From: Actinomycetes bacterium
Lineage (GTDB): Bacteria > Actinomycetota > Acidimicrobiia > Acidimicrobiales > RAAP-2
DNA length: 64,000 nt
Assembly: GCA_021791635.1 (NCBI GenBank)
Contig: JAJYWF010000001.1
Span: forward strand, 39,680-103,679
Direction: 5' to 3'
The notes beneath the pieces are model-generated. The model saw only the letters and a program-made list of their open reading frames with translations, searched no databases and was not told where the DNA came from. The position numbers were made by a program, and so were the translations under genes. Each line of letters begins with the position of its first letter. Position 1 is the stretch's first letter. Positions 9,460 through 18,705 of the stretch are shown piece by piece.

Positions 9460-10917
9460 TCAGTGGAACGGGTTCCCTATGGGGTAGGCAATATCCAGGT
9501 AGATGGCCGATATGACGACCACGAGAAGGACGGCTGAGAAGGCGTACACCACCGGCAGCAATTTCGCTGCGTCAGCACGGTAGTAGGGCCGGCCCCGGCG
9601 GGTGCGGATCCGCTCGTACACGGCAATGGCAACGTGTCCGCCATCCAGCGGCAGCATGGGAAGCATGTTCAAGATTCCGAAGGCGATATTGAGGGCTATC
9701 AGCACTTCGATCAGGTAGAGGATCCCGCTCTGCTCGGCCTGGGTGGCGGTGCGTACCGCCCCGAAGATCGACTCGGCTCTGGTTCCGGTCTTCGCGCTTT
9801 GCGCTGCAGCGTGCGGGCTGACCACCCCACGGTAGAGGGACCCTATCCCTTCCGGCACGGCTCGAACCGTGGCTGCCACGTCGCGTCCGACGTCGATCAC
9901 CGCGGTGCCTATCCCACGGATCGGACCCTCCGAACCGAAGACGACCCTTTGGCTCTCGGTGATTCCGATGAGACCCACCGTTGGCGTCTTCGGTGGGCCG
10001 GCCCCGAGGGCTTCGCCTGTGGACCCCACCAGGTGCCCGAGCTCCGGCGTCACGGTGAGATGCACGATCTTCCCGTCACGTCTCACGGTGAGGGACACCG
10101 GACGGTTCGCCGAAGAACGGATCACGTCGGCAAGGGCTGTAGCCCGATCGACTCGATGCCCATCGGCTGATTCCACGATGTCGCCAGGACGAAGTCCGGC
10201 CGCCTGTGCCGCCGTCTCCGAGTGGCCAGGCCACGTTGCGAAACCGGCGATCGTCGTCTGGACACCCTGGGTAGGGGTCCCGAAGTAGAGCAGCGCGGCA
10301 TAGGCCAGAAGGAAGGCCATGACGAAGTGCATGAACGAGCCGGCAGAAGCCACGATGATGCGCTTGTGGAAGGGTTGTTGGCGGTACGTGCGATCCTCGT
10401 CGGCCGGATCGATTTCCTCGAGATTGGTCATGCCCGGAATCTTCACGTAGCCGCCGAGCAGGATGGGCTTGACCCCGTAGTCGGTCTCACCCTTACGGAT
10501 CGACCACAGGCGCGGACCGAACCCGACGAAATACTCGGTGACCTTCATATGGCTCCACTTGGCGGTGATGAAGTGCCCGAACTCGTGCACCATCACGATC
10601 ACGATGATGGCGATGATCACGACAAGGAGCGGGCCCAATCCCAAGAGGAGGAAGCCAGCCACGATCACCCCCAGGACCAGTGCCAGGCGTATCAGGCCCC
10701 AGGCACCACGCCTCCGAGGAAGAGGAGCTACCGGGTCGGGAGGGGCGTCGGCACCTGTATCGCCCGAGGCCCTCCATCCGCCGGCCTCCGATGGGCCGGC
10801 CGCCGATGGGACGGCCTCCGGGGGAGAGCCCGCCGGAAGCTCCTCCGCCGGGGAGCCGGACCCTGCCACGGTGACCTGACGCTTCGAAGACCTAGGCGCC
10901 GCACGTTGCTCCTTCAC
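9460..10917 (-). CDS. rseP: RseP/site-2 family intramembrane zinc metalloprotease
   Basis: M50 proteases cleave transmembrane substrates such as anti-sigma factors; the actinobacterial homologue is Rip1. The 485-residue protein has a disordered N-terminal 70 residues, then a hydrophobic segment with the zinc motif HEFGH at 111-115. A PDZ domain (AGLRPGDIVESADGHRVDRA) follows, then the second zinc-ligand region MLPMLPLDGGHVAI and C-terminal membrane helices. The extended Pro/Ala-rich N-terminus is unusual for RseP. Its ATG overlaps the dxr stop by 4 bases, giving the common dxr-rseP-ispG order. Confidence 0.93.
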   Translation of the reverse strand: MKEQRAAPRSSKRQVTVAGSGSPAEELPAGSPPEAVPSAAGPSEAGGWRASGDTGADAPPDPVAPLPRRRGAWGLIRLALVLGVIVAGFLLLGLGPLLVVIIAIIVIVMVHEFGHFITAKWSHMKVTEYFVGFGPRLWSIRKGETDYGVKPILLGGYVKIPGMTNLEEIDPADEDRTYRQQPFHKRIIVASAGSFMHFVMAFLLAYAALLYFGTPTQGVQTTIAGFATWPGHSETAAQAAGLRPGDIVESADGHRVDRATALADVIRSSANRPVSLTVRRDGKIVHLTVTPELGHLVGSTGEALGAGPPKTPTVGLIGITESQRVVFGSEGPIRGIGTAVIDVGRDVAATVRAVPEGIGSLYRGVVSPHAAAQSAKTGTRAESIFGAVRTATQAEQSGILYLIEVLIALNIAFGILNMLPMLPLDGGHVAIAVYERIRTRRGRPYYRADAAKLLPVVYAFSAVLLVVVISAIYLDIAYPIGNPFH

Positions 10918-12110
10918 GCCGCCTCCTTCCAGCCGCGAACGAGTGCCTGAGCGTGACGCCGGGCCTGGCGATCAGCGTCCAAGACCTCGTCGAGGGACGT
11001 CAGGGAGCCGCCAGGGCACTCGGCGAGTGCGGCGTCGACAACGTCGACGATCGCCAACCACGAAATTCTCCCTTGGAGGAACGCCTCGACGGCGATCTCG
11101 TTGGCGGCGTTGAGCCAAGCGGGGAATGGCCCGCCGGCCCGTCCGGCGCGATAAGCGAGGTCAATGCCAGAGAAGACTGAGCGATCTGGGAGCTCGAAAC
11201 TGAGGGAGCAAGGATCGGACCAGTCGATCCGCCCAAAGGCCGCCCCGATGCGCTCCGGCCACCCCAGGGCATATCCAATGGGCAATCGCATGTCCGGAAT
11301 CGACAGCTGGGCCAAAGTAGCTCCATCGATGAACTCCACCATGGAGTGAACGATCGACTGTGGGTGCACCACGATGTCAATTCGATCATAGGGAACGCCG
11401 AACAATTCGTGGGCTTCGATCACCTCCAGGCCCTTGTTCATCAGGGTAGAGGAGTCGATCGTGATCTTCGGACCCATTTTCCACGTGGGATGTGCAAGGG
11501 CTTGCTCGACGGTGACTGTTCTGAGCGACTCGCGCGTCCGCCCCCTGAAAGGTCCTCCCGAGGCGGTCACTATCAACCGTGCCACCTTCGCCGAGTCTCC
11601 CGTGGTCCCGTCACTCCCACACCCCACGACCTCAGGTGAAGTGGCTAGGCACTGATGGATCGCACAGTGCTCCGAGTCCACCGGCAACAGCTGCGCCCCG
11701 GGGGTACGCCGCGCCCTTTGCACAATTGGGGCACCGGCGATGAGGGACTCCTTGTTGGCCAGAGCCAACCGGCGACCAGATTCGAGGGCTGCGAGCGTCA
11801 CGGGAAGGCCGGCGAACCCGACAACGGCGTTCAACACCACGTCGGCTACCGATGCCGCTGCCTCAAGTCCCTCGGGTCCGGACATGACTTGGACACCCGG
11901 ACCCACTCGAGAAGACAGTTCCGCTGCTCGAGACGGATCGCCGATCACCACGAGCTCAGGTCGCACACATTCTGCCTGCTCTACCAGGGCATCGACGGAG
12001 TGCGCCGCGCTGAGTGCCACGACGCGAAACCGGTCCGGCTGGCTGGCAATGACTTCCAGAGCCTGGGTGCCTATCGATCCCGTCGATCCCACCAGGCTGA
12101 CCGTTCTCAT
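10914..12110 (-). CDS. dxr: 1-deoxy-D-xylulose-5-phosphate reductoisomerase
   Basis: Dxr makes 2-C-methyl-D-erythritol 4-phosphate from DXP using NADPH, the committed step of the MEP pathway. The 398 residues begin with the nucleotide-binding loop GSTGSIGTQAL (8-18). They contain LANKESLIAGAPI, the active-site segment LPVDSEHCAIHQCL and the substrate-loop region TASGGPFRGRTRESL. MNKGLEVIEAHELFGVPYDRIDI, split across the catalytic domain, also matches the family. Length is normal. It lies 115 bases downstream of cdsA, with a short G-rich tandem repeat in the gap. Confidence 0.96.
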   Translation of the reverse strand: MRTVSLVGSTGSIGTQALEVIASQPDRFRVVALSAAHSVDALVEQAECVRPELVVIGDPSRAAELSSRVGPGVQVMSGPEGLEAAASVADVVLNAVVGFAGLPVTLAALESGRRLALANKESLIAGAPIVQRARRTPGAQLLPVDSEHCAIHQCLATSPEVVGCGSDGTTGDSAKVARLIVTASGGPFRGRTRESLRTVTVEQALAHPTWKMGPKITIDSSTLMNKGLEVIEAHELFGVPYDRIDIVVHPQSIVHSMVEFIDGATLAQLSIPDMRLPIGYALGWPERIGAAFGRIDWSDPCSLSFELPDRSVFSGIDLAYRAGRAGGPFPAWLNAANEIAVEAFLQGRISWLAIVDVVDAALAECPGGSLTSLDEVLDADRQARRHAQALVRGWKEAA

Positions 12111-12156
12111 GGCGAACTACCCGTTACTCCCGCTGTGGACACTTCGGACCCTCCGG

Positions 12157-12195
12157 ATGTTGGGGACGTTGGGGACGTTGGGGACGTTGGGGACC
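12157..12195. repeat. 9-base G-rich tandem repeat between cdsA and dxr
   Basis: ggggacgtt is repeated three times from 12162 and followed by a partial copy ggggacc. The array sits in the 115-base gap between the cdsA stop and the dxr start. The remainder of this gap shows no gene or hairpin I can support. Confidence 0.8.
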
Positions 12196-12225
12196 AGCAT
12201 GCCATCGTCGCCAATCCGACGTTCG

Positions 12226-14247
12226 TCACCCAAGGTGAAGTGCTCTCACCAAGTAATAGGTCGCAGGCATGAGGAACAGGAGGCCGTCAACACGGTCCAA
12301 CACTCCACCATGACCAGGCAGGATCTTTCCCATGTCCTTGAGCCCCAAGTGTCGCTTGATCAACGACTCGGACAGGTCCCCAATCGGGCTCACGATCGCG
12401 ACCACGATCCCAAGCGCCGCCGCGGCACCGTACGTCCATGGGTGGATCAGATGCACGACGATGACCGAGACCAGGATCGCAACGACTGCGCCGCCTATGA
12501 ATCCCTCCCAGGTCTTTCTCGGGCTCACGCTGGGGGCCATCGGGCGACGACCTATCCACACCCCGGTTGCCCAGGCCCCGACGTCGTAGGCAACCCCGAC
12601 CACGACGGCCGCCAGGAGGAACGCGATCCCGTGGCGATCGGGGAACACTGCCGGGTTCAGCAAGAGAGCGCCGAACGAACCGAAAAGAGCAATCCAACAG
12701 AACACGATCAACGTGGATCCGGTGCTGAGGACGGGATCCGCTCTTCGGTCTACCCCGGCGAGATGCCACAACATGGTGAAGACCACCAGCAAGGCCAGAA
12801 CCAGCAGAAGTGCTTGCTGGCCACGGTTGTACGTCGCGACCATCAGCGCCACGGTCGCCACCAAACCGAGCAGCGTGGCCGGGTGGTAATTCGCCTTGCG
12901 AAAGGCGCCGAACGCCTCCATCGCGGCCAGGGTGACGACAGCGGTGACGATGATGATCGAAGGAAGATTCCCGAGCTTGAAGAAGACCAGTACAATGACC
13001 CCGATAACGAACCCAGAGGCGACCGCCACCGGAACATTCCGACCACTCCGGTCTTCTCCACGGTCGAGGTCTGACCGAGAGACGGGTGCACCGGGGCGGC
13101 CAGGACGGTGTGGCTGGCGTGTCCCGGTCCGCTCGGCTGGAAGGCGACCGGTCGACCCATCACGCGGAGTACGGGGCGGCCTACGCTCCGCTACCTGCGC
13201 CTTCTGGCGTAGCTCCTCCTCGTGCTTGGGAGGTTTCTCCCCTCGCTTCTCCTCGACTGCGACCGCGTCTTCCTGCTCGACGGAAAGGGGCGCAGCGACC
13301 GTCGACGACGCCAACTTCTCCCGCTTTCCCGCGCGGCCTCGGTCGTCACCAGTCCCCTCGCCACTAATGTCTCCCAACCCGTGACGACCCATCGCGTCCG
13401 TCACCTCAGCTCCAGGCTGAACGGATGCGTCCCGCTCCGACCCACCGACTCGCTCGTCGAATCGGAAAAGGATGTCGCTTGTGAAGGCTCCATCTGGTGT
13501 CTCGGAAACATCTGGTGTCTCTATGTCTTCTGGCATCCCGGATGCCGCGGGTGCTCGGGATGTCGCGGGACTCGACCTGACCGCGGGGATCATGATGGTC
13601 TCTTCGTCACCTCTAGTAACAGCATCTCCCCCGGTAGCGGCCCCTCCCCCAGCGCCAGCCGGGGAAGGCCATTCCCCACCCTCATCCCCACCCTCAGCAC
13701 CGCTATCGATGGCGCCCCCCCCGGCCTCGGGGAGATCGAAGGCCCACGGCTGGCGGTCAGACCCACCAGAGTCGTCCAGTGACCCCAGGCGTGATTCTTC
13801 GTGGGCAAGCACGGAAGGATCGAACGACTCCTCGTGGGCCTCCCAGTCGGCCTGCTGTTCGCGCCACGTAGGCGCGGGGAGTGTCGACCAGGGATCGTCG
13901 TCGGACGAACTGTCGTCTGTCCGCCGTAGGACTGCCGGAACCTGTCCAGTCGGTGCCTCGGTCCAGTGTGGAAGATCCGGCTCCGCCACTCCACTCTCGG
14001 CCACTGTCGCTTCGACCATTGCCCCATCGTCGGCATCGACACCGCTTTCGGCGTCCACAGACCAGACGTCAGGGTCTGTCACAGCCTGACTGTGCTCGTC
14101 TCGGGAATCTCCGGGCTCCCAGGCAACCCTGGGAACTTCACCAGTGCCGGCCAATCGGCCGGCAGTCTCAGCCCCTACGATCCGTACCCGTCCAGTCGGC
14201 TGTTCGACCGGCTCTTCACCGTTGTTTGGGAATGGATCGTCAGCCAT
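12226..14247 (-). CDS. cdsA: phosphatidate cytidylyltransferase CdsA with long disordered N-terminus
   Basis: CdsA makes CDP-diacylglycerol from phosphatidic acid and CTP in the inner membrane. Only the C-terminal 270 residues of this 673-residue protein are the enzyme. They contain about eight hydrophobic helices and the signature around SESLIKRHLGLKDMGKILPG followed by HGGVLDRVDG. The first 370-390 residues are acidic, rich in Asp, Glu, Ser and Pro, and have no membrane segment. A basic patch (RQPHRPGRPGAPVSRSD) precedes the first helix. Such an extension is much longer than the usual 260-300 residue enzyme. It starts 10 bases after frr. Confidence 0.92.
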   Translation of the reverse strand: MADDPFPNNGEEPVEQPTGRVRIVGAETAGRLAGTGEVPRVAWEPGDSRDEHSQAVTDPDVWSVDAESGVDADDGAMVEATVAESGVAEPDLPHWTEAPTGQVPAVLRRTDDSSSDDDPWSTLPAPTWREQQADWEAHEESFDPSVLAHEESRLGSLDDSGGSDRQPWAFDLPEAGGGAIDSGAEGGDEGGEWPSPAGAGGGAATGGDAVTRGDEETIMIPAVRSSPATSRAPAASGMPEDIETPDVSETPDGAFTSDILFRFDERVGGSERDASVQPGAEVTDAMGRHGLGDISGEGTGDDRGRAGKREKLASSTVAAPLSVEQEDAVAVEEKRGEKPPKHEEELRQKAQVAERRPPRTPRDGSTGRLPAERTGTRQPHRPGRPGAPVSRSDLDRGEDRSGRNVPVAVASGFVIGVIVLVFFKLGNLPSIIIVTAVVTLAAMEAFGAFRKANYHPATLLGLVATVALMVATYNRGQQALLLVLALLVVFTMLWHLAGVDRRADPVLSTGSTLIVFCWIALFGSFGALLLNPAVFPDRHGIAFLLAAVVVGVAYDVGAWATGVWIGRRPMAPSVSPRKTWEGFIGGAVVAILVSVIVVHLIHPWTYGAAAALGIVVAIVSPIGDLSESLIKRHLGLKDMGKILPGHGGVLDRVDGLLFLMPATYYLVRALHLG

Positions 14248-14257
14248 GGGACCCCAC

Positions 14258-14830
14258 TCAGACCTCGAGGAGCTCTCGCTCTTTTTGGGAGAGCAATTGG
14301 TCGATCAGGCCCACCTGCTCGTGAGTAATCTTCTCGACCTCCTTCTCTACTCGCTCCAATTCATCAGATGACAACACCCCGTCCTTTTCCAGCGCTTCTA
14401 GCTCGTGACGGGTAGACCGACGCAAGTTTCTGACCGCCACACGGCCTTCCTCCGCCTTGTGACGCACTACCTTGACCAACTCCTTCCGGCGCTCTTCGGT
14501 GAGGGGCGGAAAGGCCAGGCGGATCACGGCTCCGTCATTGGTCGGGTTGATCCCGAGGTCGGATCCTTGAATGGCTTTCTCGATCGCTCCCAGCGCACTC
14601 TTGTCGTACGGGGTGATGACCAGCATCATTGCATCGGGGACGCTGAGTCCGGCCAGCTGGCGAAGCGGCGTGGGCGTCCCGTAATACTCCACGACAAGGT
14701 GTTCGACGAGCGCCGGTGCCGCTCTTCCAGTCCGGACCGTGGCGAATTCGGCTCGTACGTGGTCCACTGCCTTCACCATCTTCGCCCTAGCGTCCTCGGT
14801 GGCAATCGCCGAGAGATCCTCGCCCGTCAT
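14258..14830 (-). CDS. frr: ribosome recycling factor
   Basis: RRF works with EF-G to split post-termination ribosomes. The 190-residue length and near-whole-protein similarity to the family are clear: FATVRTGRAAPALVEHLVVE, YYGTPTPLRQLAGLSVPD, NPTNDGAVIRLAFPPLTEERR, KELVKVVRHKAEEGRVAVRN and LRRSTRHELEALEKDG. The C-terminus is the second long helix of the three-helix bundle. Its start overlaps the pyrH stop by 4 bases (ATGA), and cdsA begins 10 bases after its stop. Confidence 0.97.
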   Translation of the reverse strand: MTGEDLSAIATEDARAKMVKAVDHVRAEFATVRTGRAAPALVEHLVVEYYGTPTPLRQLAGLSVPDAMMLVITPYDKSALGAIEKAIQGSDLGINPTNDGAVIRLAFPPLTEERRKELVKVVRHKAEEGRVAVRNLRRSTRHELEALEKDGVLSSDELERVEKEVEKITHEQVGLIDQLLSQKERELLEV

Positions 14831-15546
14831 CTCACCAGCGTACCGATATGCTCGCCGCCGAGCGCACGACGCAAATTCCCGGGCTCCATCAGGTCAAAGA
14901 CCAGGATGGGTAGCGCGTTGTCCTTGCAGAAGGTGATTGCCGTAAGGTCCATGACCCTAAGATCCTGGGCTACGACCTCCATGAACGAGATCGATTCGAA
15001 ACGCACGGCATTGGGGTCGACCTTCGGGTCGGCGCTGTAGACGCCATCCACTCCGCCATGCGTGCCCTTCAGCAGCATCTCGGCTTCGATCTCAGCTGCC
15101 CTGAGGGCTGCCGAAGTGTCGGTGGTGAAATACGGATTTCCCATACCGGCGGCAAAGATGACCACTCGGTCCTTCTCCAAGTGACGGATGGCCCTTCGCC
15201 TGATGTACGGTTCGGCCACCTCAGCCATGTGAACCGCGGTGAGCACACGAGTTGGCTGGCCCTGGTGCTCGAGCGCATCTTGGAGCGCAAGCGCATTGAT
15301 GACGGTACCGAGCATTCCCATCGTGTCCGACGTCGCTCGGTCCATCCCGGCACCGGCTCCGGTGGTACCGCGCCAGATATTTCCTCCCCCTACCATGACT
15401 GCCAACTGAAGATCGGCGTGCTGACGCGCTTCGGCGATCTCTCCCGCTAACCGTTCCACCACATCTGCGTCGATGGTCTCGTCCGAAGCGGCCGATGCGA
15501 GGGCCTCCCCCGACATCTTCAGCACTACGCGCCTGGTGTCACCCAT
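14827..15546 (-). CDS. pyrH: uridylate kinase (UMP kinase)
   Basis: PyrH phosphorylates UMP to UDP and belongs to the amino acid kinase fold. The 239-residue protein has RRVVLKMSGEAL at the start, the GGGNIWRG loop near 52-59, DRATSDTMGMLGTVINALAL, and the C-terminal FDLMEPGNLRRAL. The TDTSAALRAAEIEAEMLLKG segment matches the UMP kinase nucleotide site. It lies 42 bases after tsf, so the rpsB-tsf-pyrH-frr order is conserved here. Confidence 0.96.
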   Translation of the reverse strand: MGDTRRVVLKMSGEALASAASDETIDADVVERLAGEIAEARQHADLQLAVMVGGGNIWRGTTGAGAGMDRATSDTMGMLGTVINALALQDALEHQGQPTRVLTAVHMAEVAEPYIRRRAIRHLEKDRVVIFAAGMGNPYFTTDTSAALRAAEIEAEMLLKGTHGGVDGVYSADPKVDPNAVRFESISFMEVVAQDLRVMDLTAITFCKDNALPILVFDLMEPGNLRRALGGEHIGTLVR

Positions 15547-15588
15547 TTCCTGGAACCTCGCGCTCCCCCGTGGTATCGGCGAACGGGA

Positions 15589-16383
15589 TCAGGAGCCGAT
15601 CACAACCTGTGCGAACTCGACAACCTCAGCTGAACCGAGGTGCTCGGCCACCGTCTTCTTCTCGTCACGTACGTATGCCTGCTCAAGCAGGCATCGCTCC
15701 TTGAACCAGCCGTTCATCCGACCGTCGACGATCTTGGCCAGAGCGGCTTCGGGTTTTCCCTCATTCCGACTGATCTCCTCAACGGTCGCGCGCTCGGCGG
15801 CAACCTGGTCAGCCGGCACGTCGTCGCGTCGGAGGTACGTCGGCCTGCTGAAGGCGACGTGTACGGCTACCTCGTGGGCGAGCTGTGCGCTCCCTCCACT
15901 CAAGACGACGATGACGCCGTTGGTGCCGCGTCCGGCCTGCTGGTGGAGATACGTGTCGAGTACTTCTCCGCTTCCGGCCTCCAGGCGGACGACGCGACCG
16001 ACCGAGATGTTCTCTTTCAGCACGGTTCGCAGTCGCTCCAGATCCGCACTGGCTTCCTCGACGGCATGGGGACCTCGAGCTGCCACCGAAGCGGCTACCT
16101 CGTCGGCCAAGGCCACGAACTCCTCGGACTTGGCTACGAAGTCGGTCTCGCACCGCAACTCGACCATAGCCGCAACGGGTCCTTGTCTCACGATGGCGAC
16201 TGCTCCGTCGCTCGCTTCACGATCTTCCCGTTTGGCTGCGCCCGCCAAGCCCTGAACCCTCAACCACTGGGTCGCCTCTTCTTGGTCACCGTGCGCTGCC
16301 TCCAAAGCGCGCTTGGCGTCGAGCATGCCGACGCCGGTAGACCGGCGCAGCGCCTGCACGTCCTGAGCGGTGAATTCAGCCAC
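15589..16383 (-). CDS. tsf: elongation factor Ts
   Basis: EF-Ts is the nucleotide exchange factor for EF-Tu. The N-terminal UBA-like domain carries the signature [20 protein letters not shown]. The exchange core includes [20 protein letters not shown] (about 73-92). I chose the GTG at 16383 (MAEFTAQDV): GGAG lies 7 bases upstream of it, whereas the GTG at 16389 is only one base from that tract. The gene overlaps the end of rpsB by 8 bases. The 264-residue length is close to the normal two-domain form. Confidence 0.95.
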   Translation of the reverse strand: MAEFTAQDVQALRRSTGVGMLDAKRALEAAHGDQEEATQWLRVQGLAGAAKREDREASDGAVAIVRQGPVAAMVELRCETDFVAKSEEFVALADEVAASVAARGPHAVEEASADLERLRTVLKENISVGRVVRLEAGSGEVLDTYLHQQAGRGTNGVIVVLSGGSAQLAHEVAVHVAFSRPTYLRRDDVPADQVAAERATVEEISRNEGKPEAALAKIVDGRMNGWFKERCLLEQAYVRDEKKTVAEHLGSAEVVEFAQVVIGS

Positions 16384-17398
16384 GCTCACTCTCCTTCTTC
16401 CCTCCTGCCTTCCCTTCTGCGTCTGCCTGAATCGAATCCCCTTCGACCTCGGTGGCCGCAGTGACCCCAGTGGCCGGAGCGGCCGTGACCGGAGCGACTT
16501 GGGTCAGCAGGGGTACTGTGCCGCCCGGAGTGGCCGCATCCTCCGCATTCGTCGGTGCGGACGGTGCGGACGGTGCGGCCGGTGCGGCCGGGGGAGGCTG
16601 GGGAGCCGGTGCGGACGGTGCGGCCGGGGGAGGCTGGGGAGCCGGTGCGGACGGTGCGGCCGGGGGAGGCTGGGGAGCCGGTGCGGACGGTGCAATAGGT
16701 GGTGGCCGGTGCGCCGCTATCCAACGCCCCTCGACGACGGCATCGGCGATCACCCGGCACATCAACGCTCCTGAACGAATGGCGTCGTCATTTCCGGGGA
16801 TCACGAAGTCGATCACGTCGGGGTCGCAATTGGTGTCGACAACGGCGACGACGGGGAGTCCGAGCTTCCTGGCCTCGGTGACGGCGATGTGCTCCTTCTT
16901 CGTGTCTATGACGAAGATGGTCTCGGGGAGACGGTCCAGGCCACTGATCCCACCGAGGTTCCGGCTCAGCTTCTCAAGTTCGCGGACGTGGCGCAGGGCC
17001 TCCTTCTTCGGCATGGCGTCGAAGTCGCCCGCGGCCTGCATGCTCCTGAGCTCCTGCATCCGCTTCACACGTCCCGACACCGTGCTGAAATTGGTCAGCA
17101 TCCCACCGAGCCACCGCTGGTTCACGTACGGCATCCCACACGCAGTCGCGTAGTCGGCGATAGGACCCTGGGTCTGCTTCTTCGTGCCGACGAACAGAAC
17201 GTTCCCGCCCCCCGCTGCCAGGTCGCGGACGTGGCTGTAGGCAGCGTCGATGCCTTCCAACGTCTTGTGGAGATCGATGAGATAGATCCCGTTCCGCTCC
17301 CCCAGGATGTAGCGGCGCATCTTGGGGTTCCAGCGACGGGTCTGATGACCGAAGTGGACCCCGGCGCCAAGGAGCTGTCGCATGGTGACGACGGCCAT
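16376..17398 (-). CDS. rpsB: 30S ribosomal protein S2 with Pro/Ala-rich C-terminal extension
   Basis: S2 is a structural protein of the 30S head. The start [20 protein letters not shown] is preceded by GGAGG five bases upstream of the ATG at 17398. An open frame continues upstream but runs out of frame over the xerC end and is not coding. The S2 body covers about 1-225 ([56 protein letters not shown] end). After it comes a tail of about 110 residues with three [12 protein letters not shown] repeats and an acidic, Gly-rich end. Total length is 340 residues, longer than typical S2. Confidence 0.96.
   Translation of the reverse strand: MAVVTMRQLLGAGVHFGHQTRRWNPKMRRYILGERNGIYLIDLHKTLEGIDAAYSHVRDLAAGGGNVLFVGTKKQTQGPIADYATACGMPYVNQRWLGGMLTNFSTVSGRVKRMQELRSMQAAGDFDAMPKKEALRHVRELEKLSRNLGGISGLDRLPETIFVIDTKKEHIAVTEARKLGLPVVAVVDTNCDPDVIDFVIPGNDDAIRSGALMCRVIADAVVEGRWIAAHRPPPIAPSAPAPQPPPAAPSAPAPQPPPAAPSAPAPQPPPAAPAAPSAPSAPTNAEDAATPGGTVPLLTQVAPVTAAPATGVTAATEVEGDSIQADAEGKAGGKKESERG
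16581..16693. repeat. 36-base tandem repeat in the rpsB tail
   Basis: The unit (ggtgcggacggtgcggcc followed by gggggaggctggggagcc) is present in two full identical copies at 16608-16643 and 16644-16679, with partial copies on both sides. It encodes the 12-residue [12 protein letters not shown] repeat of the S2 tail. The perfect identity suggests recent duplication or active homogenisation. Confidence 0.92.
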
Positions 17399-17492
17399 TA
17401 TTTCCTCCAATCGGTTCTGCCTCCCCGTGCGCAGCACCCTGCAACAGGGCGACCGTGGAACGCGCTCGGGTGTGAGATGAACGTTGTGCCGA

Positions 17493-17508
17493 CCCACCGG
17501 GCGGTGGG
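17493..17508 (-). terminator. hairpin between xerC and rpsB
   Basis: cccacc and ggtggg form a 6-base stem with a 4-base loop, about 50 bases after the xerC stop. A second inverted repeat (ccagagcc/ggctctgg) spans the xerC end (17513-17520 with 17560-17567). No T-tract follows, so termination is uncertain; one hairpin could instead belong to the rpsB leader. Confidence 0.35.
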
Positions 17509-17556
17509 ACCTCCAGAGCCTAGCCGAGCATGGCCCCAGCCCTCCACACGCCTCGT

Positions 17557-18549
17557 TCAGGCTCTGGGGTGACTTCCTTCGTACACCCTCCACAGCCGTT
17601 CCTTGCTCACATGGGTGTAGATCTGGGTCGTCTGCAGACTGGCGTGGCCGAGCAGCTCTTGGACCACCCGAAGGTCTGCTCCACCGTCGAGCAGGTGCGT
17701 GGCGAAAGTGTGCCTGAGCGCATGGGGATGGGTCGGAGCCGCCGAACGGCGGTCGAGGATCCGCCGAACGTCGCGCGGGCTCAGTCGGTTGCCCCGCTGG
17801 TTCAAGAACACGGCATTGGGCGGGCTGTCCGGGAGGACCAGGACCGATCGTCCCGTTTCCAGCCACTTACCGAGGGAGTCGGCGCAACGCTCGTGGACGG
17901 GGAGTAGGCGTTCTCGGTCGCCCTTTCCGATCACCGAAACCGTCCGTTCGGCCAAGTCCACCCGCTCGCGGTCGAGGCCACAGAGCTCGGCAACCCGCAG
18001 GCCGGCGGCGTAGAGCAATTCGAGGACCGCGTCGTCTCGGAGCCTGAGCGCCGTTGCCCGCAGGGTCGATGCCGGGGGAGCCCCGTCGTTCCCGACCGGA
18101 TCGAACAGCACGTGCAGCTCTTCCCTGGAAAGCACCTGGGGCAGCCTTCCCCCGCCGACCGGCGACGACAGCCCCCGGCTCGGGTCCGAGGCCAGGATCT
18201 CCTCGCGCCGGCACCACGAGAAGTACGCCCGCACGGCCGCTGCTTTTCGGGCCACCGTCGATCTGGCGTACCGCCGGGTGGTCAGGTACGAGAGGTATCG
18301 ACGCAGCAGCAGCCGATCTGCCCCGCCCGGATCAACCACGCCGGAGCGCTCAGCCCAGAGTGCGAATGCCGCGACGTCAGAGCGGTATGCCTGGACCGTT
18401 GCCCTCGACCGGTGCCGGAGTCCATTCGAGAAGTCCGCCAACTGCCACGCAGGGCTCGGCGCGGCGGCTTGCGTCCCATGGCCGGACCGCGGCCGGCTGG
18501 TTCCCTCGGCCTGCTCCGTAGCCTGCGCCCCGTTCCGGTCGCCTGCCAC
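17557..18549 (-). CDS. xerC: tyrosine recombinase XerC/XerD-type
   Basis: Xer recombinases resolve chromosome dimers at dif. The 330-residue protein has an N-terminal SAM-like core-binding domain ([20 protein letters not shown]) and a catalytic domain. Catalytic residues are visible: Arg in [15 protein letters not shown], the HxxR box [14 protein letters not shown], His in [15 protein letters not shown] and the nucleophile Tyr in QIYTHV. The first 30 residues are low complexity, so a later start is possible. The order xerC then rpsB-tsf is common in Actinomycetota, which favours chromosomal XerC over a phage integrase. No att-like repeats were seen nearby. Confidence 0.88.
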   Translation of the reverse strand: MAGDRNGAQATEQAEGTSRPRSGHGTQAAAPSPAWQLADFSNGLRHRSRATVQAYRSDVAAFALWAERSGVVDPGGADRLLLRRYLSYLTTRRYARSTVARKAAAVRAYFSWCRREEILASDPSRGLSSPVGGGRLPQVLSREELHVLFDPVGNDGAPPASTLRATALRLRDDAVLELLYAAGLRVAELCGLDRERVDLAERTVSVIGKGDRERLLPVHERCADSLGKWLETGRSVLVLPDSPPNAVFLNQRGNRLSPRDVRRILDRRSAAPTHPHALRHTFATHLLDGGADLRVVQELLGHASLQTTQIYTHVSKERLWRVYEGSHPRA

Positions 18550-18660
18550 TCACCCAATGTACCGTTCCCGGTGCGCCCGGGCGGTGATCCGCTCGCCCAC
18601 GTCGAGCGTCCCGCGCCCCGTGACCAGCCGCGGTAACGTTGACCTCACGTCAGATTGCGA

Positions 18661-18679
18661 CCACCCCCGCCGGGGGTGG
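18661..18679. other. GC hairpin in the xerC/substrate-binding protein divergent region
   Basis: ccaccccc and gggggtgg form a perfect 8-base stem with a 3-base loop, 27 bases upstream of the GTG of the plus-strand lipoprotein gene. It could be an operator-like palindrome or a leader hairpin. The rest of the 156-base gap has no further feature I can support. Confidence 0.5.
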
Positions 18680-18705
18680 CAGGACGGGAATGAGGGAGGG
18701 CTCTC

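Noticed and set aside
17399..17866. Upstream in-frame extension of rpsB
   Set aside because: It overlaps xerC out of frame, has low-complexity content and no S2 features, and a perfect RBS precedes ATG 17398.
17557..18549. Integrase of a mobile element
   Set aside because: Sequence and the adjacent rpsB-tsf order fit chromosomal XerC, and there are no att repeats or phage genes.
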